64,000 nucleotides of DNA from Bradyrhizobium sp. 1(2017) (GCF_011602485.2 NZ_CP050022.2:1942001-2006000); one strand, 5' to 3'; shown: positions 42,377 to 51,690, numbered from the stretch's first letter. Numbers and translations: made by a program. The notes: generated by a model from the letters alone, not told the origin.

Positions 42377-43846
42377 ATGAGCGTCAGACACTCTCTCGAT
42401 AAGGCAGAGGTTCGAATGGCTGTTGCAACTTACGGTTCTGAAAGCGCGCATACATTGGCATCCATGCGCGGCGGCGCTCTTCAGAGGCCATTTCAGATCG
42501 TCGTCATCGCTGCTGACTTTCTGCTGATCCTGTTGAGCTACGCTGCCGGAGCTTCGCTGTATGGCGCGGCCGTCGCTTCGCCCACCGACGGCGCGTCGGT
42601 GGGAGCTGGCCTGTTCGTCGGCGTGGTCTTTGTCGCGGTTGCCTATTTCCGGGACGTCTATGCCACGCACCGCCTGCTCAACCTCGTTTGGCAGCTTCGA
42701 AAGGCCGTCTTCATCTGGCTGACGTCGCTGACGATCCTCGCCGTGGCGGCGTTCCTGCTCAAATCGACGGACAATCTGTCGCGCGGCACCGTCCTCGTCT
42801 TCGCCGTGATCGGCGGGCTTGGCCTGGTCAGCCTGCGCTTCGTCTGGCAGGCGGTGTTCGGCACCAGCTTTGCGAGGAGCCGGCTGGTCGACCGCAAGGT
42901 GATCTTGCTCAGCCTGAAGCCGCTCGATTTCACCTCCAGCCGCTTCAAGGACCTGCGCAGGAACGGCTTCGACGTCATGCGCCATTTCGTGCTGGGAGCT
43001 GACCGGGACGATGGCAATTGGGAGCGGCAGATTCGGGACGTGATCCGACAGTCCCGTACGGCCGATGTCGACGAATATCTGCTTGCCATCGATTGGAACG
43101 AATTGCCCATGCTGCGAAAGCTGGGGCCTTATCTGCGTGCGGTTCCGCAGCCGATACGCCTGCTGCCGGACGACCCGATCGCCGATCTGGTGGCCCGTCC
43201 CTATCTGCCGGTCAGCGGAACCGTGGCGGTCGAAATCCAACGACCGCCGCTCACCATTCTCGAACGGCTGCAGAAGCGCTGTCTCGACGTCGGTGTGGCT
43301 CTGTTCGCGCTCGTGCTGCTGACACCGCTGCTGCTGACGGTCGCGGTGCTGATCAAGCTGGATTCCCCGGGCACGGTGATATTCCGGCAATCACGCCGGG
43401 GCTTCAACGGCAGGCCCTTCGAGATCTGGAAATTCCGTACGATGACCGTCAGCGAGAACGGCGACATGGTTACGCAGGCGACCAAGAAGGATGCCCGCGT
43501 CACGAAGATCGGTCGTTTCCTTCGCATGACCAGCATCGATGAGCTGCCGCAGCTCTGGAACGTATTGCGAGGGAACATGTCGCTGGTTGGGCCGCGTCCA
43601 CATGCGCTCGCCCACGACAATTACTATGACGAGCTCATCAGCAAATACGTCTATCGCCATCACATGAAGCCGGGCCTGACCGGCTGGGCCCAGGTGAACG
43701 GGTTCAGGGGGGAGACGCCGACCATCGATCTGATGGAGAAACGGGTCGAGTACGATGTCTGGTATGTCAGCAATTGGAGCATCTGGCTCGACCTGAAGAT
43801 CATGGCCCGCACTGCGTCTGCCGTGATGTTCCAGGAAGCCTACTAG
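42377..43846 (+). CDS. Undecaprenyl-phosphate hexose-1-phosphate transferase (WcaJ-like), copy 2
   Basis: The 489-residue paralogue of the protein at 20905 has the same plan: about five N-terminal membrane helices, a Rossmann-like middle domain and a C-terminal sugar transferase domain. Motifs are VIFRQSRRGFNG, FEIWKFRTM, RMTSIDELPQLWNVLRG, SLVGPRPHA, GLTGWAQVNGFRGET and MEKRVEYDVWYVSNWS. It would start the second polymer's repeat unit. A second start at 42416 is possible. Its presence makes two independent initiation enzymes in the window. Confidence 0.9.
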   Translation: MSVRHSLDKAEVRMAVATYGSESAHTLASMRGGALQRPFQIVVIAADFLLILLSYAAGASLYGAAVASPTDGASVGAGLFVGVVFVAVAYFRDVYATHRLLNLVWQLRKAVFIWLTSLTILAVAAFLLKSTDNLSRGTVLVFAVIGGLGLVSLRFVWQAVFGTSFARSRLVDRKVILLSLKPLDFTSSRFKDLRRNGFDVMRHFVLGADRDDGNWERQIRDVIRQSRTADVDEYLLAIDWNELPMLRKLGPYLRAVPQPIRLLPDDPIADLVARPYLPVSGTVAVEIQRPPLTILERLQKRCLDVGVALFALVLLTPLLLTVAVLIKLDSPGTVIFRQSRRGFNGRPFEIWKFRTMTVSENGDMVTQATKKDARVTKIGRFLRMTSIDELPQLWNVLRGNMSLVGPRPHALAHDNYYDELISKYVYRHHMKPGLTGWAQVNGFRGETPTIDLMEKRVEYDVWYVSNWSIWLDLKIMARTASAVMFQEAY

Positions 43847-43905
43847 CCGCTGAGTTCCGGACGCGGCCGCTGGCCAAATCCCAAATCCTCCGGAACTTGC
43901 GAGGT

Positions 43906-44286
43906 TCAGGTTCCGTCGCGCGAGGATTTGCCGAAAAAGCGCACAAGAGTATCGCGCAAGGCAAGTAGCGACGGGACGAGCACGAAGAAGGCTCCCATTG
44001 CGACGGAGGCCAGGACGTGGCGGACCGAGAAGGGTTCGTCCTGCTCAATTTCTCTTCTCTTGGGATCGATGGGAGCCGGCGTCAGCGTCGACGCTATCGG
44101 CTGCCGACGCGGCTTGCGCGGGGGAACCACGATCAACACGAACAGGATGTTGAGCAGGACCCAAATTGTCAAAATCGTAAGAACGATCAGCATCCAAGCC
44201 ACCGAAAACAACTGCAAGTATGAACCGAGGTTAGCGCCAGGGATCCAAGAAGGAAAGATGCCTAAAGATTCGGCATCTCGATGCAT
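43906..44286 (-). CDS. Two-helix membrane protein of unknown function
   Basis: The 126-residue version (ATG 44286) has two membrane helices (LFSVAWMLIVLTILTIWVLL and VRHVLASVAMGAFFVLVPSL) separated by a proline/arginine-rich cytoplasmic loop. The frame stays open upstream to 44517, and its residues 42-66 contain a zinc-ribbon-like pattern: CSYC then, 20 residues on, CASC. The protein may therefore be longer, with an N-terminal metal-binding knuckle. It lies between the transferase and Wzc of locus 2. No family recognised. Confidence 0.5.
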   Translation of the reverse strand: MHRDAESLGIFPSWIPGANLGSYLQLFSVAWMLIVLTILTIWVLLNILFVLIVVPPRKPRRQPIASTLTPAPIDPKRREIEQDEPFSVRHVLASVAMGAFFVLVPSLLALRDTLVRFFGKSSRDGT

Positions 44287-44523
44287 AAGGACCGGGTCTG
44301 TCGCCGCTTTTCGGGTAGCTTGGCAGCTGGCGCAGTGTCCTAGCCAATCATAGTGCTCGTCAATCCTTGCTTTTGGGCTAGAGCAATAACTGCAAGTTGT
44401 GGATTCCGGACGAATACGGAGGCCGGAGGGCCAGGAGCGGCAGCCGGCAGGGTTCCAGGCCGTTCCCTGGCGCGAAGCCGCGCTTGACAGCCTCGACAGA
44501 CAATTCCGGCGAAGCATGAAAAA

Positions 44524-44549
44524 GGCCCGCTGCCGGAAGGCAGCGGGCC
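44524..44549 (-). terminator. Intrinsic terminator of wzc2
   Basis: GGCCCGCTGCC and GGCAGCGGGCC form an 11-bp stem with a 4-base loop. On the minus strand TTTTT follows. It lies 40 bases after the wzc2 stop codon. Confidence 0.88.
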
Positions 44550-44588
44550 CGGGTCGTTCCAGCTCGGCTGCGAGGCGCCGGCTGCGGC

Positions 44589-46826
44589 CTAAGCGTGCTC
44601 GTGCTCGACGTAGTAGCTGTTGTGGTGCTTGCCCTTGTAGGCCTCGATGCGCTTGAGCATCTTCGGGTTAGCGCGGTTGAGCACGGCGCCGATCAGCTTC
44701 TTCTGGAGGACTTCCGACCCTGAAACCGACTCCTGGAGAGCGGTTCGCGTGGTCTGGCCCCATTCGATCACGTAGACCATGGCGTCGATCAGGAAGCTGA
44801 CGGCCTTCGAGTCCGCCACCGGCATCACCGGGGCAAGATCGATGACGATGTACTCATAGTGCTCCTTCAGCGCCTTGAGCAACTCGGCCATGGCCTTGGA
44901 CCCGATGACGTCGGCCGAATTGACCATGCGCGAGGCCACGACGGAGGGCAGGAAATCCAGTCCCGTCTCCTTGCTTCGCTGCACATGGTAGCCGAGGCTC
45001 GCCGGGTCGTTGAGAGCCTCGACCAGACCGCTCTTGGCGTTGGGCGCGAGCTCCCGCGTCAGCGAGCGCGTGTGCAGATCGCCGTCGATCAGGACCGTGC
45101 GGTGCCCGGTCAGGGCGATCAGCTGCGCAAAGTTGGCGGCCACCGTCGTCTTGCCCTCCTTTGGAAGCGAGGAGACGATGCCGATCACCTTGATCTCGCG
45201 GGTCAGGCGCGCGACATCGATCGATACCTTGATGTTGCGCAAGGTCTCGGCGAACCGCGAGAATGGATGATCGACGACGTAGCGGGACAGATCGGGGGGG
45301 CCCGTCTTCGCGGACGTCGAAAGCAACGCGCCGGTCTTCGTCGGCGGACGAATGTCCGGCAGGACGCCGAGGCACTTCACGCCGAGCTCATCCTCGACCT
45401 CGCCCGGGGTCCGCAACACGTCGCTCAGCAGCTCACGCGCAAATGCCGCGCCGAAGCCGAGGCAGAGGCCGCCCACCAGGCCGCCCACGAGGGCGAGCAC
45501 CGTCCGCGGGGAGCTCTTGCGGTCCGGCTTGGCGGCGGTGCTGATGAGGCGCGACTCGCTGAGCGGGAAGCTCTGATTCTGCGTCGCGCTCTGCAGCTTC
45601 TCGAGGAAGTTGTTGTAGAGATTGCGGTAGGTGTCGGCCGCGCTTTCGAGATCGCGCAGCTTGACCTCGGCCTGGCCCTTGTTGCCGGCCTGGGCGACGA
45701 GCTCCTTCACGTTCTTTTCGAGCGAGGCCTCCCGGCTCTTTGCGATCTCGTAGTCGCTGCGATAGGCGTCTGCGATCCGGCGCAGCTCGTCGGCGATGTT
45801 CTTGCGCAGTTCGTCCATCTTGTTAGCCAGGTTGACCGCCGCAAGGTGGGTCTTGCCGTAGCGCCTGGACCAGTCGGCATATTGGGCCTGGAGGTCGAGA
45901 TATTGAGCGCGCAGACGGGTGATCACCGAGTTGTTCAGGGCGTCCGTCACGGTTGATTGTGCAACATCCTGATCGGAGATCGTATCGATCCGGTCAAGCC
46001 GGGCCTTGGCTTCGGCGGTCGCAGCCCGCGCCTGAACGAGCTGCGTGTTGAGGTCCGACAATTGCTGCTCGGACATCAAGCCGCGGCTGGTTCCGACAAT
46101 GTTGTTCTCGGCCTTGAAGGTCTGGACGGCGCGATCGCTGGCCGACGCCTGCTCGCTCAGCTCGAGGCTGCGCTGCTGCAGCCATTCGGTGGCCCGCTTG
46201 GTGGACTGATATTTGGCCTCCAGGGCGCCGACGAGATAGGCGTTGGCGATCGCGTTGGCGATCTTGGCGGCCTTGTCGGGGCTCCGCGCGCGATAGTTCA
46301 GCGACAGGACATATGTCGTCAACACGCGTTCCGTTCGCAGGTTCTTCTGAACCTGCTCGACCACGGCATGTTCGAGTCGTTCCTGGCTCGCCGGTTCGCC
46401 GGAGCCGAACGGCGACGTGATCTTGCCGATAATGATGGAGAGAAGGCCTGGATTGGAGCCGTTGAACTCCGGATCCTCCGTCAGCTTCAGCCGCCGGACG
46501 ACGGAGAGAATCAGGTCGTCCGAGTTGATGACCTCGACCTGGCTGTCGACGTAGCCGGTATCGATGAGGGCGCTGTTGGCGTTGCTGTCCTTGTCCAGGA
46601 CCTGCGCCTGACGCGTATCCATCATGATGCGGGCATTTGCCGTATACATGGGTTTCGCCGTGATCAGATAGACCAACACCAGCGCCAGCGACGCGCCGGT
46701 GCATGCCGCGACGACCGGCCATTGGCGGCGCAGGACGTCGGCCACGCGCTCGAAGCTGAGGACGGCCCCGCCGAATTCGATGCCGAATCGGTGTCCCGAT
46801 TGGAAATGTTCTCTAGGCTGGTACAT
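44589..46826 (-). CDS. Polysaccharide co-polymerase with BY-kinase-like domain (Wzc/ExoP), copy 2
   Basis: The 745-residue paralogue of the protein at 17795 has the same plan: helix near 37-57, Wzz domain with coiled coils, second helix near 465 and a cytoplasmic ATPase. Walker A is SSLPKEGKTT (K559). Walker A-prime is VLIDGDLHTRSL, with His where BY-kinases usually have Arg. Walker B is VIDLAP in place of VLDMPP. The C-terminus has only three tyrosines (YKGKHHNSYYVEHEHA) against eight in copy 1. Kinase activity may be altered. It lies 31 bases after the secreted partner gene at 46858 and is followed by a terminator. Confidence 0.92.
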   Translation of the reverse strand: MYQPREHFQSGHRFGIEFGGAVLSFERVADVLRRQWPVVAACTGASLALVLVYLITAKPMYTANARIMMDTRQAQVLDKDSNANSALIDTGYVDSQVEVINSDDLILSVVRRLKLTEDPEFNGSNPGLLSIIIGKITSPFGSGEPASQERLEHAVVEQVQKNLRTERVLTTYVLSLNYRARSPDKAAKIANAIANAYLVGALEAKYQSTKRATEWLQQRSLELSEQASASDRAVQTFKAENNIVGTSRGLMSEQQLSDLNTQLVQARAATAEAKARLDRIDTISDQDVAQSTVTDALNNSVITRLRAQYLDLQAQYADWSRRYGKTHLAAVNLANKMDELRKNIADELRRIADAYRSDYEIAKSREASLEKNVKELVAQAGNKGQAEVKLRDLESAADTYRNLYNNFLEKLQSATQNQSFPLSESRLISTAAKPDRKSSPRTVLALVGGLVGGLCLGFGAAFARELLSDVLRTPGEVEDELGVKCLGVLPDIRPPTKTGALLSTSAKTGPPDLSRYVVDHPFSRFAETLRNIKVSIDVARLTREIKVIGIVSSLPKEGKTTVAANFAQLIALTGHRTVLIDGDLHTRSLTRELAPNAKSGLVEALNDPASLGYHVQRSKETGLDFLPSVVASRMVNSADVIGSKAMAELLKALKEHYEYIVIDLAPVMPVADSKAVSFLIDAMVYVIEWGQTTRTALQESVSGSEVLQKKLIGAVLNRANPKMLKRIEAYKGKHHNSYYVEHEHA

Positions 46827-46857
46827 TTGCTAATTCGCTGCCTTTGACGAGCATGGA

Positions 46858-47424
46858 TCAATTCGGAAGGGGGACGGGCTTGAATGGATTGGCCAGCTTG
46901 GTCTTCCATTCGCCTTCGAGGAGAGCGCCGCCGCGGGCCGGCTGCGCCGGGCCCTTGTCTTGCGATTGGGCCTGGACGCCGGGGTTGTCCTCGCCTGCGG
47001 CGGAATACCCGGCTTGCACGTTGAGATCGCCGATCCGTTGCACGAAATCCCGGATCTTGCGCGCAGAGTCCGGTTTCGTCGACGTGCAGCGCCCTTCGGC
47101 AATGCGCAGCGCGGCACCGATGGATGAGCGATCGGTTGCCGCCGACGCCGAGATGAGCGTCTGGACGGACGGCAGCACCGAAGGACTCGTCGCGACATAG
47201 CCCGCGAGCCGATATCGCAGCTTCTCCTTGTCGTTGCGCAGCCTCTCCAGTAGCGAGGAGGGGGACTTCACGAAGGTGTCGAGTTCGAGCTGCGAGGCAC
47301 GGTCCGAAAATTCGACGCACTGAGCGCGGCAAGCCTCGACGCTCGCCACCATCAGCGCAGCGCCTATCAAGACGATCGGTAGCCATCGCGGCTGTGCATG
47401 ACGTCGGGTTAGTCCGCGGCCCAT
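46858..47424 (-). CDS. Secreted Wzc-neighbour protein, copy 2
   Basis: A 188-residue secreted protein has a basic N-terminus, a signal segment (WLPIVLIGAALMVASVEACRA) and a helical domain resembling that of the protein at 16883. Shared parts are DTFVKSPSSLLERLRNDKEK against SDFKASPASLLQQFAAGGAQ, the following helices, and a GDLNVQAGYSA against GNPDVIAAYQA block. Its tail is proline/lysine-rich instead of glycine-rich, and it has cysteines in the helical domain. AAGGAACACGG precedes the ATG. It is the first gene of a two-gene operon with wzc2. Function unknown. Confidence 0.65.
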   Translation of the reverse strand: MGRGLTRRHAQPRWLPIVLIGAALMVASVEACRAQCVEFSDRASQLELDTFVKSPSSLLERLRNDKEKLRYRLAGYVATSPSVLPSVQTLISASAATDRSSIGAALRIAEGRCTSTKPDSARKIRDFVQRIGDLNVQAGYSAAGEDNPGVQAQSQDKGPAQPARGGALLEGEWKTKLANPFKPVPLPN

Positions 47425-48017
47425 CCGTGTTCCTTAGCTTCTGTTGCAATAGGAGAACACACGAAACTTGGCAGGTAACTGTGTCATTTTTTGTGCGGCG
47501 CAAAAGTTGACGCGGGAAGCCAACAACAAATGCGTTGCCCGCCCGCCCGGTTGCAGAAACGCAATTTGCAATGCCTGCGAGATCGGCATGCCGCGCTCAT
47601 GAATGTTGCAACCTGAAAACATAAGAGGCAGTCAGCACAGCTGCGCGTCGCAAAACCGACACAAGTCGCAACGCGCTGCCATCGTTCCTATCGGTGGAGA
47701 GATTTTCTCGTGCGACATCTGCACGCAGACAGATCAATGTTGTTCCGGAGGCACTATCGCATCAGCGCCGAATTTCGCGCACACTTTGCGCGCAAATACG
47801 CGCCATCATGACATTCGGATCGCCTTGCACGCCGACGCACGCGCTCATCGGATGAAAAGTGGCATGATCTTGGCGCTCGCATGTCCGAATGATCTGCAAG
47901 CTTTGAAATTATCGTCGGTCGTCATGCGCTGAGTGCGAGTCCGCGATCGCAGAGATTGAATATGCGCGCGACCTCCTGATACACAGTGCTGCGGTGCAAT
48001 AGCTACGGAATGTTGAT
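47425..48017. other. Divergent regulatory region of locus 2
   Basis: About 590 bases lie between the wzc2 operon and the acyltransferase operon. The sequence has many short TTGCAA/GCGCAA-type words (47455-47600 and 47760-47800) and should carry two promoters. I cannot define any site. A plus-strand frame at 47603-47932 is open but not protein-like. Confidence 0.4.
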
Positions 48018-49229
48018 GTGACGGAGTTGGTTCATCGTGAGAAGGCGCATGTTCTGCCGCTCGACAGTATCCGGGGGATCGCCGCGACTTCGGTGGTGAT
48101 TCACCACCTCCTTCTGATGCCGACTTTTCTCGCGGCATTCCCGCACAATGCGTGGATCAACTGCTCCTTCTTCAGGAGTGCGTGGCTGCTGGTCGATCTG
48201 TTCTTCGTGCTCAGCGGGATCGTCATGGCGCTCAGCTATGTCGAGAGCGATTTCGGACGCTTCTCACTGCGCGAGTTCATGGTGCGGCGTCTGGCGCGGG
48301 TCTACCCGCTGCACATCGTCATGCTGCTGGCAAATCTCGTCTTTCGTCTCCTGCGCATTGGCCTCGTCATGGCTGGAGTGGTGGTGGCGGCGCCCGCGGC
48401 GTTCGAGGTCAACAACGCCTATTCCTTCGGCCTCAACGTGCTCCTGCTGCATTCGATGGGGTTCATCGACTATCTCAGCTGGAACGCGCCGAGCTGGAGC
48501 ATCAGCGTCGAGTTCTACACCTATCTGGTGTTCGGTCTGATTCTGCTGCTGGCCCAGCGTCTGCGTTCGCTGTTGTGGTTCTATATCCTTTGCGGGGCGC
48601 TTGCGGTCGGCAGTTTGGTCTTCATCATCTTCGTGCTCGACAAGAGGAGCCTCGGGCTTCAGACCGATTTCGGCATCCTGCGCTGCTTCGTCAGCTTCTT
48701 TCTGGGCGTGCTGGCGGTCAGGATCGTCGACCGCCTGCCGGCCAAGCCGGGCCCGGCGGTGCAAGGCATGGTGCAATTCGTCGCCATGATCGCCAGCATC
48801 GTCCTGGTGTCTCTGGCGGAGACCAATCCCGCGGCAACTTTCCTGGCGCCGGTCACGTTCGCGATCTTCCTCGGCAGCTTGCTTGCCTTTCCGGATGCGC
48901 TGCTGGTGCCGCGCATGCTGGTCGCCAAGCCGCTGGTCTGGCTCGGGCGCCGTTCCTACTCCATCTATATGGTGCACGCGCTCGTGGTGCTGCTGGCCGA
49001 ATATTTCGTGCGGGCCGTGGGAGCAGGGCGTATCGCTGCGCTGGATTCGGTGTGGGCAGGCCTGCCCGCGTCGATGAACCTCGTCGTCTCGCTGACCGCG
49101 GTGCTGGTCGTTTCGCACTTCACCTATCTCTACATCGAGATTCCCGGCGGCAGATTCATGCGAAATGCACTCGGAAGCCGTCCGGATTTCACGCCATCTC
49201 CCGCGCGATCGGCGCGGCTGACCAACTGA
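48018..49229 (+). CDS. Acyltransferase-3 family membrane protein, copy 1
   Basis: A 403-residue integral membrane protein with about ten helices, of the OafA/ExoZ acyltransferase family that acetylates or otherwise acylates surface sugars. The signature LDSIRGIAATSVVIHHLLL carries the essential His in the first helix, followed by DLFFVLSGIVMA and RRLARVYPLH. GTG start at 48018. It is the first gene of an operon with spacings of 7, 6 and -4 bases: acyltransferase, Wzy, acyltransferase, acyltransferase. Confidence 0.87.
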   Translation: MTELVHREKAHVLPLDSIRGIAATSVVIHHLLLMPTFLAAFPHNAWINCSFFRSAWLLVDLFFVLSGIVMALSYVESDFGRFSLREFMVRRLARVYPLHIVMLLANLVFRLLRIGLVMAGVVVAAPAAFEVNNAYSFGLNVLLLHSMGFIDYLSWNAPSWSISVEFYTYLVFGLILLLAQRLRSLLWFYILCGALAVGSLVFIIFVLDKRSLGLQTDFGILRCFVSFFLGVLAVRIVDRLPAKPGPAVQGMVQFVAMIASIVLVSLAETNPAATFLAPVTFAIFLGSLLAFPDALLVPRMLVAKPLVWLGRRSYSIYMVHALVVLLAEYFVRAVGAGRIAALDSVWAGLPASMNLVVSLTAVLVVSHFTYLYIEIPGGRFMRNALGSRPDFTPSPARSARLTN

Positions 49230-49236
49230 GCCCGGC

Positions 49237-50574
49237 ATGAGCATGCTCGCGCTGCACCGGCCGCGAATGACGCTGATCAGCCTCAACATCGAGGGGATCG
49301 CGCTCGGGATGTATCTGGTCCGCGACGCCTTCGGCGGCGTGATGCGCTACTATACCAGCATCTATCACCTCGATGCGCTATGGTTCCTGCCCGACGCCGT
49401 CGCGATGCTGTGCCTGGCCCAGTTCTTCATGCACTGCGTCCTGCGCAACCGCAGCACTCTGGCCCTGCTCGTGCTCGTACAGATCATGCTGTCGCTCGTG
49501 CTCGGCTACTTCATGATGGGTACGATGAACGCGGCGATCTCGTCCTTCAAGATGATGTTGCCGGTGTTCGTCGGGTTCTGCTTCTGCGATTCGAGCCTCG
49601 GCTCGTATAAGAAGCTGCTGTCGGTCGTCGCGGTGACCTTCTACCTGTCCGTGATCGGCGTCTTCCTGACCAAATTCTTCCTGATGCCCTGGGTCGGCTA
49701 CAAATACGAGTCGTTTGGCGCGGTGCGCGAGGCGGGCAGGCTGTGGTGGGCCTATGGCGGCGACGACCAGCGCCTGATGGGCTTTGCGGCCGACAATACC
49801 ATGGCTGCCTTCTTTATCCTCATCTCGTTCGCGATCACGTCGATTCGCATGAGCACCACGTGGTGCCTCTTGTTCGGTTCCATTGCGATCTATGCCATCA
49901 AGCTGACCACGAGCAAGACGACCATGATCGTCCTCGTGCTGTACCTCATTTTGCTGGTGTTCGTGCGGCTGCTGCCGGAGAAATCGCGTTTCCCCGCAAT
50001 CCGATCGATCGCGCAGTGGTCCTTCATCGCGATCTTCGTGCCGTTCTTCATGATCGTGGTTGCGTCCGGTACCGCCGCGGTGCCGCACTCGACCCTGTTC
50101 AGCATCGTCGACCGCATCAACAACAGCTGGCAGCTGCCGTTCGTCTATATGAGCCAGCTCATGCCGGTCGGCCTCATCACCGGTTGCGGTGCCGGCTGCT
50201 TCAATTATCCCCAGAAGCTGTTCTCGCCGCTCGCGCATTTCTGGGTGCCGGTCGACAATTTCTATATCGGCACGTACCTGATGTTCGGACTCCCGTTTGT
50301 GGCGTTCATGGTGATGGTGTTCCGGGCGACATTCGGCGCCACCGACGTCTACAAGCTGACGCTGATCTTCGTCGTCAATTTGTTCACGATTACGGTCCTG
50401 AACTACGGTCCGGCATCCGGCCTGCTGATCATCGCGTTGAGCTTTAGCGAGGTGTTCTCGCGGCGTGCGACCTCCGCGCGGGCAGGCGATGCCGTGCCCA
50501 TTGTCATGCGGCCACCGATGCCGCCATTGGAAGGCTTCCGCCCGGACATGCCGGCGGCGAGCGGAAGCAGGTGA
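49237..50574 (+). CDS. Wzy-type polymerase candidate of locus 2
   Basis: A 445-residue protein has about eleven membrane helices. It has features of the O-antigen polymerase group: a large loop GAVREAGRLWWAYGGDDQRL followed by MGFAADNTMAAFFILIS, then KLTTSKTTMIVL, and a late loop GCGAGCFNYPQKLF before PVDNFYIGTYLMFGLPF. The pattern S-K-T and D-N-x-x-x-x is common in Wzy/ligase proteins. It is the only polymerase candidate inside locus 2. The operon position between acyltransferases suggests decoration of the same polymer. Confidence 0.75.
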   Translation: MSMLALHRPRMTLISLNIEGIALGMYLVRDAFGGVMRYYTSIYHLDALWFLPDAVAMLCLAQFFMHCVLRNRSTLALLVLVQIMLSLVLGYFMMGTMNAAISSFKMMLPVFVGFCFCDSSLGSYKKLLSVVAVTFYLSVIGVFLTKFFLMPWVGYKYESFGAVREAGRLWWAYGGDDQRLMGFAADNTMAAFFILISFAITSIRMSTTWCLLFGSIAIYAIKLTTSKTTMIVLVLYLILLVFVRLLPEKSRFPAIRSIAQWSFIAIFVPFFMIVVASGTAAVPHSTLFSIVDRINNSWQLPFVYMSQLMPVGLITGCGAGCFNYPQKLFSPLAHFWVPVDNFYIGTYLMFGLPFVAFMVMVFRATFGATDVYKLTLIFVVNLFTITVLNYGPASGLLIIALSFSEVFSRRATSARAGDAVPIVMRPPMPPLEGFRPDMPAASGSR

Positions 50575-50580
50575 GAACGA

Positions 50581-51690
50581 ATGATGCATAAACGGCTCGC
50601 ATTCATCGACACGTTGCGCGGCATTGCCGTGTTGTCGGTCCTGGTCCAGCATGTCTTCGAGGTGATCGTCGAGAAGCATCCGACGGGCGCCTATTACTGG
50701 CCCATCCACGATGTGTTCGGCTACTACATGAACTTTGGCCGGTTCGGCGTGGTGCTGTTCTTCTTCGTCAGCGGCTTCGTCATTCCGTTCAGCTTCCCGG
50801 ACAGCGCCACGCCCGTGCGGGATTTTACGATCAGCCGCTTCTTCCGGCTTTATCCGGCCTATTGGACCTCGCTCGTGGTCGGGCTCGTGGTGATGCAGCT
50901 CCTGGAGTCGAAGGCCTATCCGCTGGGGCAGGTCGCCGCGAACGTGACGATGTTGCAGACTTTCGTGAACGTCCCGAACCTCTGGGTGTTCTACTGGACG
51001 CTGGCGATCGAGCTGCTGTTTTACTTCGGTTGCACCGTTCTCTTTGCGATGGGGCTGCTGAACCGGCGCTTCACGGCGGTGACCATCGTCGCTGCGGCCG
51101 CGCTGGTCGGAACCACCGCTGCACTCTTCGTCGAGAACAGGACGGTCTCCTCGGTGATGGAGGTCGGGCTGAACCTGTCGGCGATGTTCCTGGGCAAGAT
51201 CATCCGCGACACCGTCATCAGCGGAAAGCTGCGATGGACCCATGTGGCCGTCTGCACGCTCATGTATGCGATCTTCGCCATCACCCTGTCGGACCGCAGG
51301 TTCGGCGGCGAGTATCACGAGAATTTCTTCTACAGCTATTCGATCGGATCGGCCTATGTCTGCGCGGCGCTGGTCTTCATCGGCTTTGCCGTGTTCGGCG
51401 AACGAATGGCGTGGCGCCCGATGGCGTTCGTCGGCGTGATCAGCTATTCGGTCTACCTGATGTCGCCGTTCGTGATCGTCGTCATCCATCGCCTCGCCTG
51501 GTTCGGTGACGGGCCGCTCGGATGGTCGATCTTCCTGGTCGTGATCCTGGCGTTGTCGATCCTCGTCAGCTGGATGACATTCGCGTTCATCGAGAAGCCC
51601 AGCATTTCCTTCGGACAGAGGTTCCGCTCGGCGCGAAGAAAGCCTGTTGTCCTCGAGCCGGCCCTCAGCACCCAGGGTGCCGCGGAGTGA
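50581..51690 (+). CDS. Acyltransferase-3 family membrane protein, copy 2
   Basis: A 369-residue OafA-type acyltransferase with about ten helices. It has FIDTLRGIAVLSVLVQHVFE with the active-site His, VVLFFFVSGFVIPF and SRFFRLYPAYW. AGGTGAGA precedes the ATG. Its stop codon overlaps the GTG of the next gene. The acceptor is presumably a sugar of the locus 2 polymer. Confidence 0.87.
   Translation: MMHKRLAFIDTLRGIAVLSVLVQHVFEVIVEKHPTGAYYWPIHDVFGYYMNFGRFGVVLFFFVSGFVIPFSFPDSATPVRDFTISRFFRLYPAYWTSLVVGLVVMQLLESKAYPLGQVAANVTMLQTFVNVPNLWVFYWTLAIELLFYFGCTVLFAMGLLNRRFTAVTIVAAAALVGTTAALFVENRTVSSVMEVGLNLSAMFLGKIIRDTVISGKLRWTHVAVCTLMYAIFAITLSDRRFGGEYHENFFYSYSIGSAYVCAALVFIGFAVFGERMAWRPMAFVGVISYSVYLMSPFVIVVIHRLAWFGDGPLGWSIFLVVILALSILVSWMTFAFIEKPSISFGQRFRSARRKPVVLEPALSTQGAAE

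Noticed and set aside
49378..51489. A 703-residue minus-strand open frame rich in His, Arg, Asp and Glu
   Set aside because: It spans two genes with clear membrane-protein products on the plus strand. Such charged antisense frames are common opposite hydrophobic genes in high-GC DNA.
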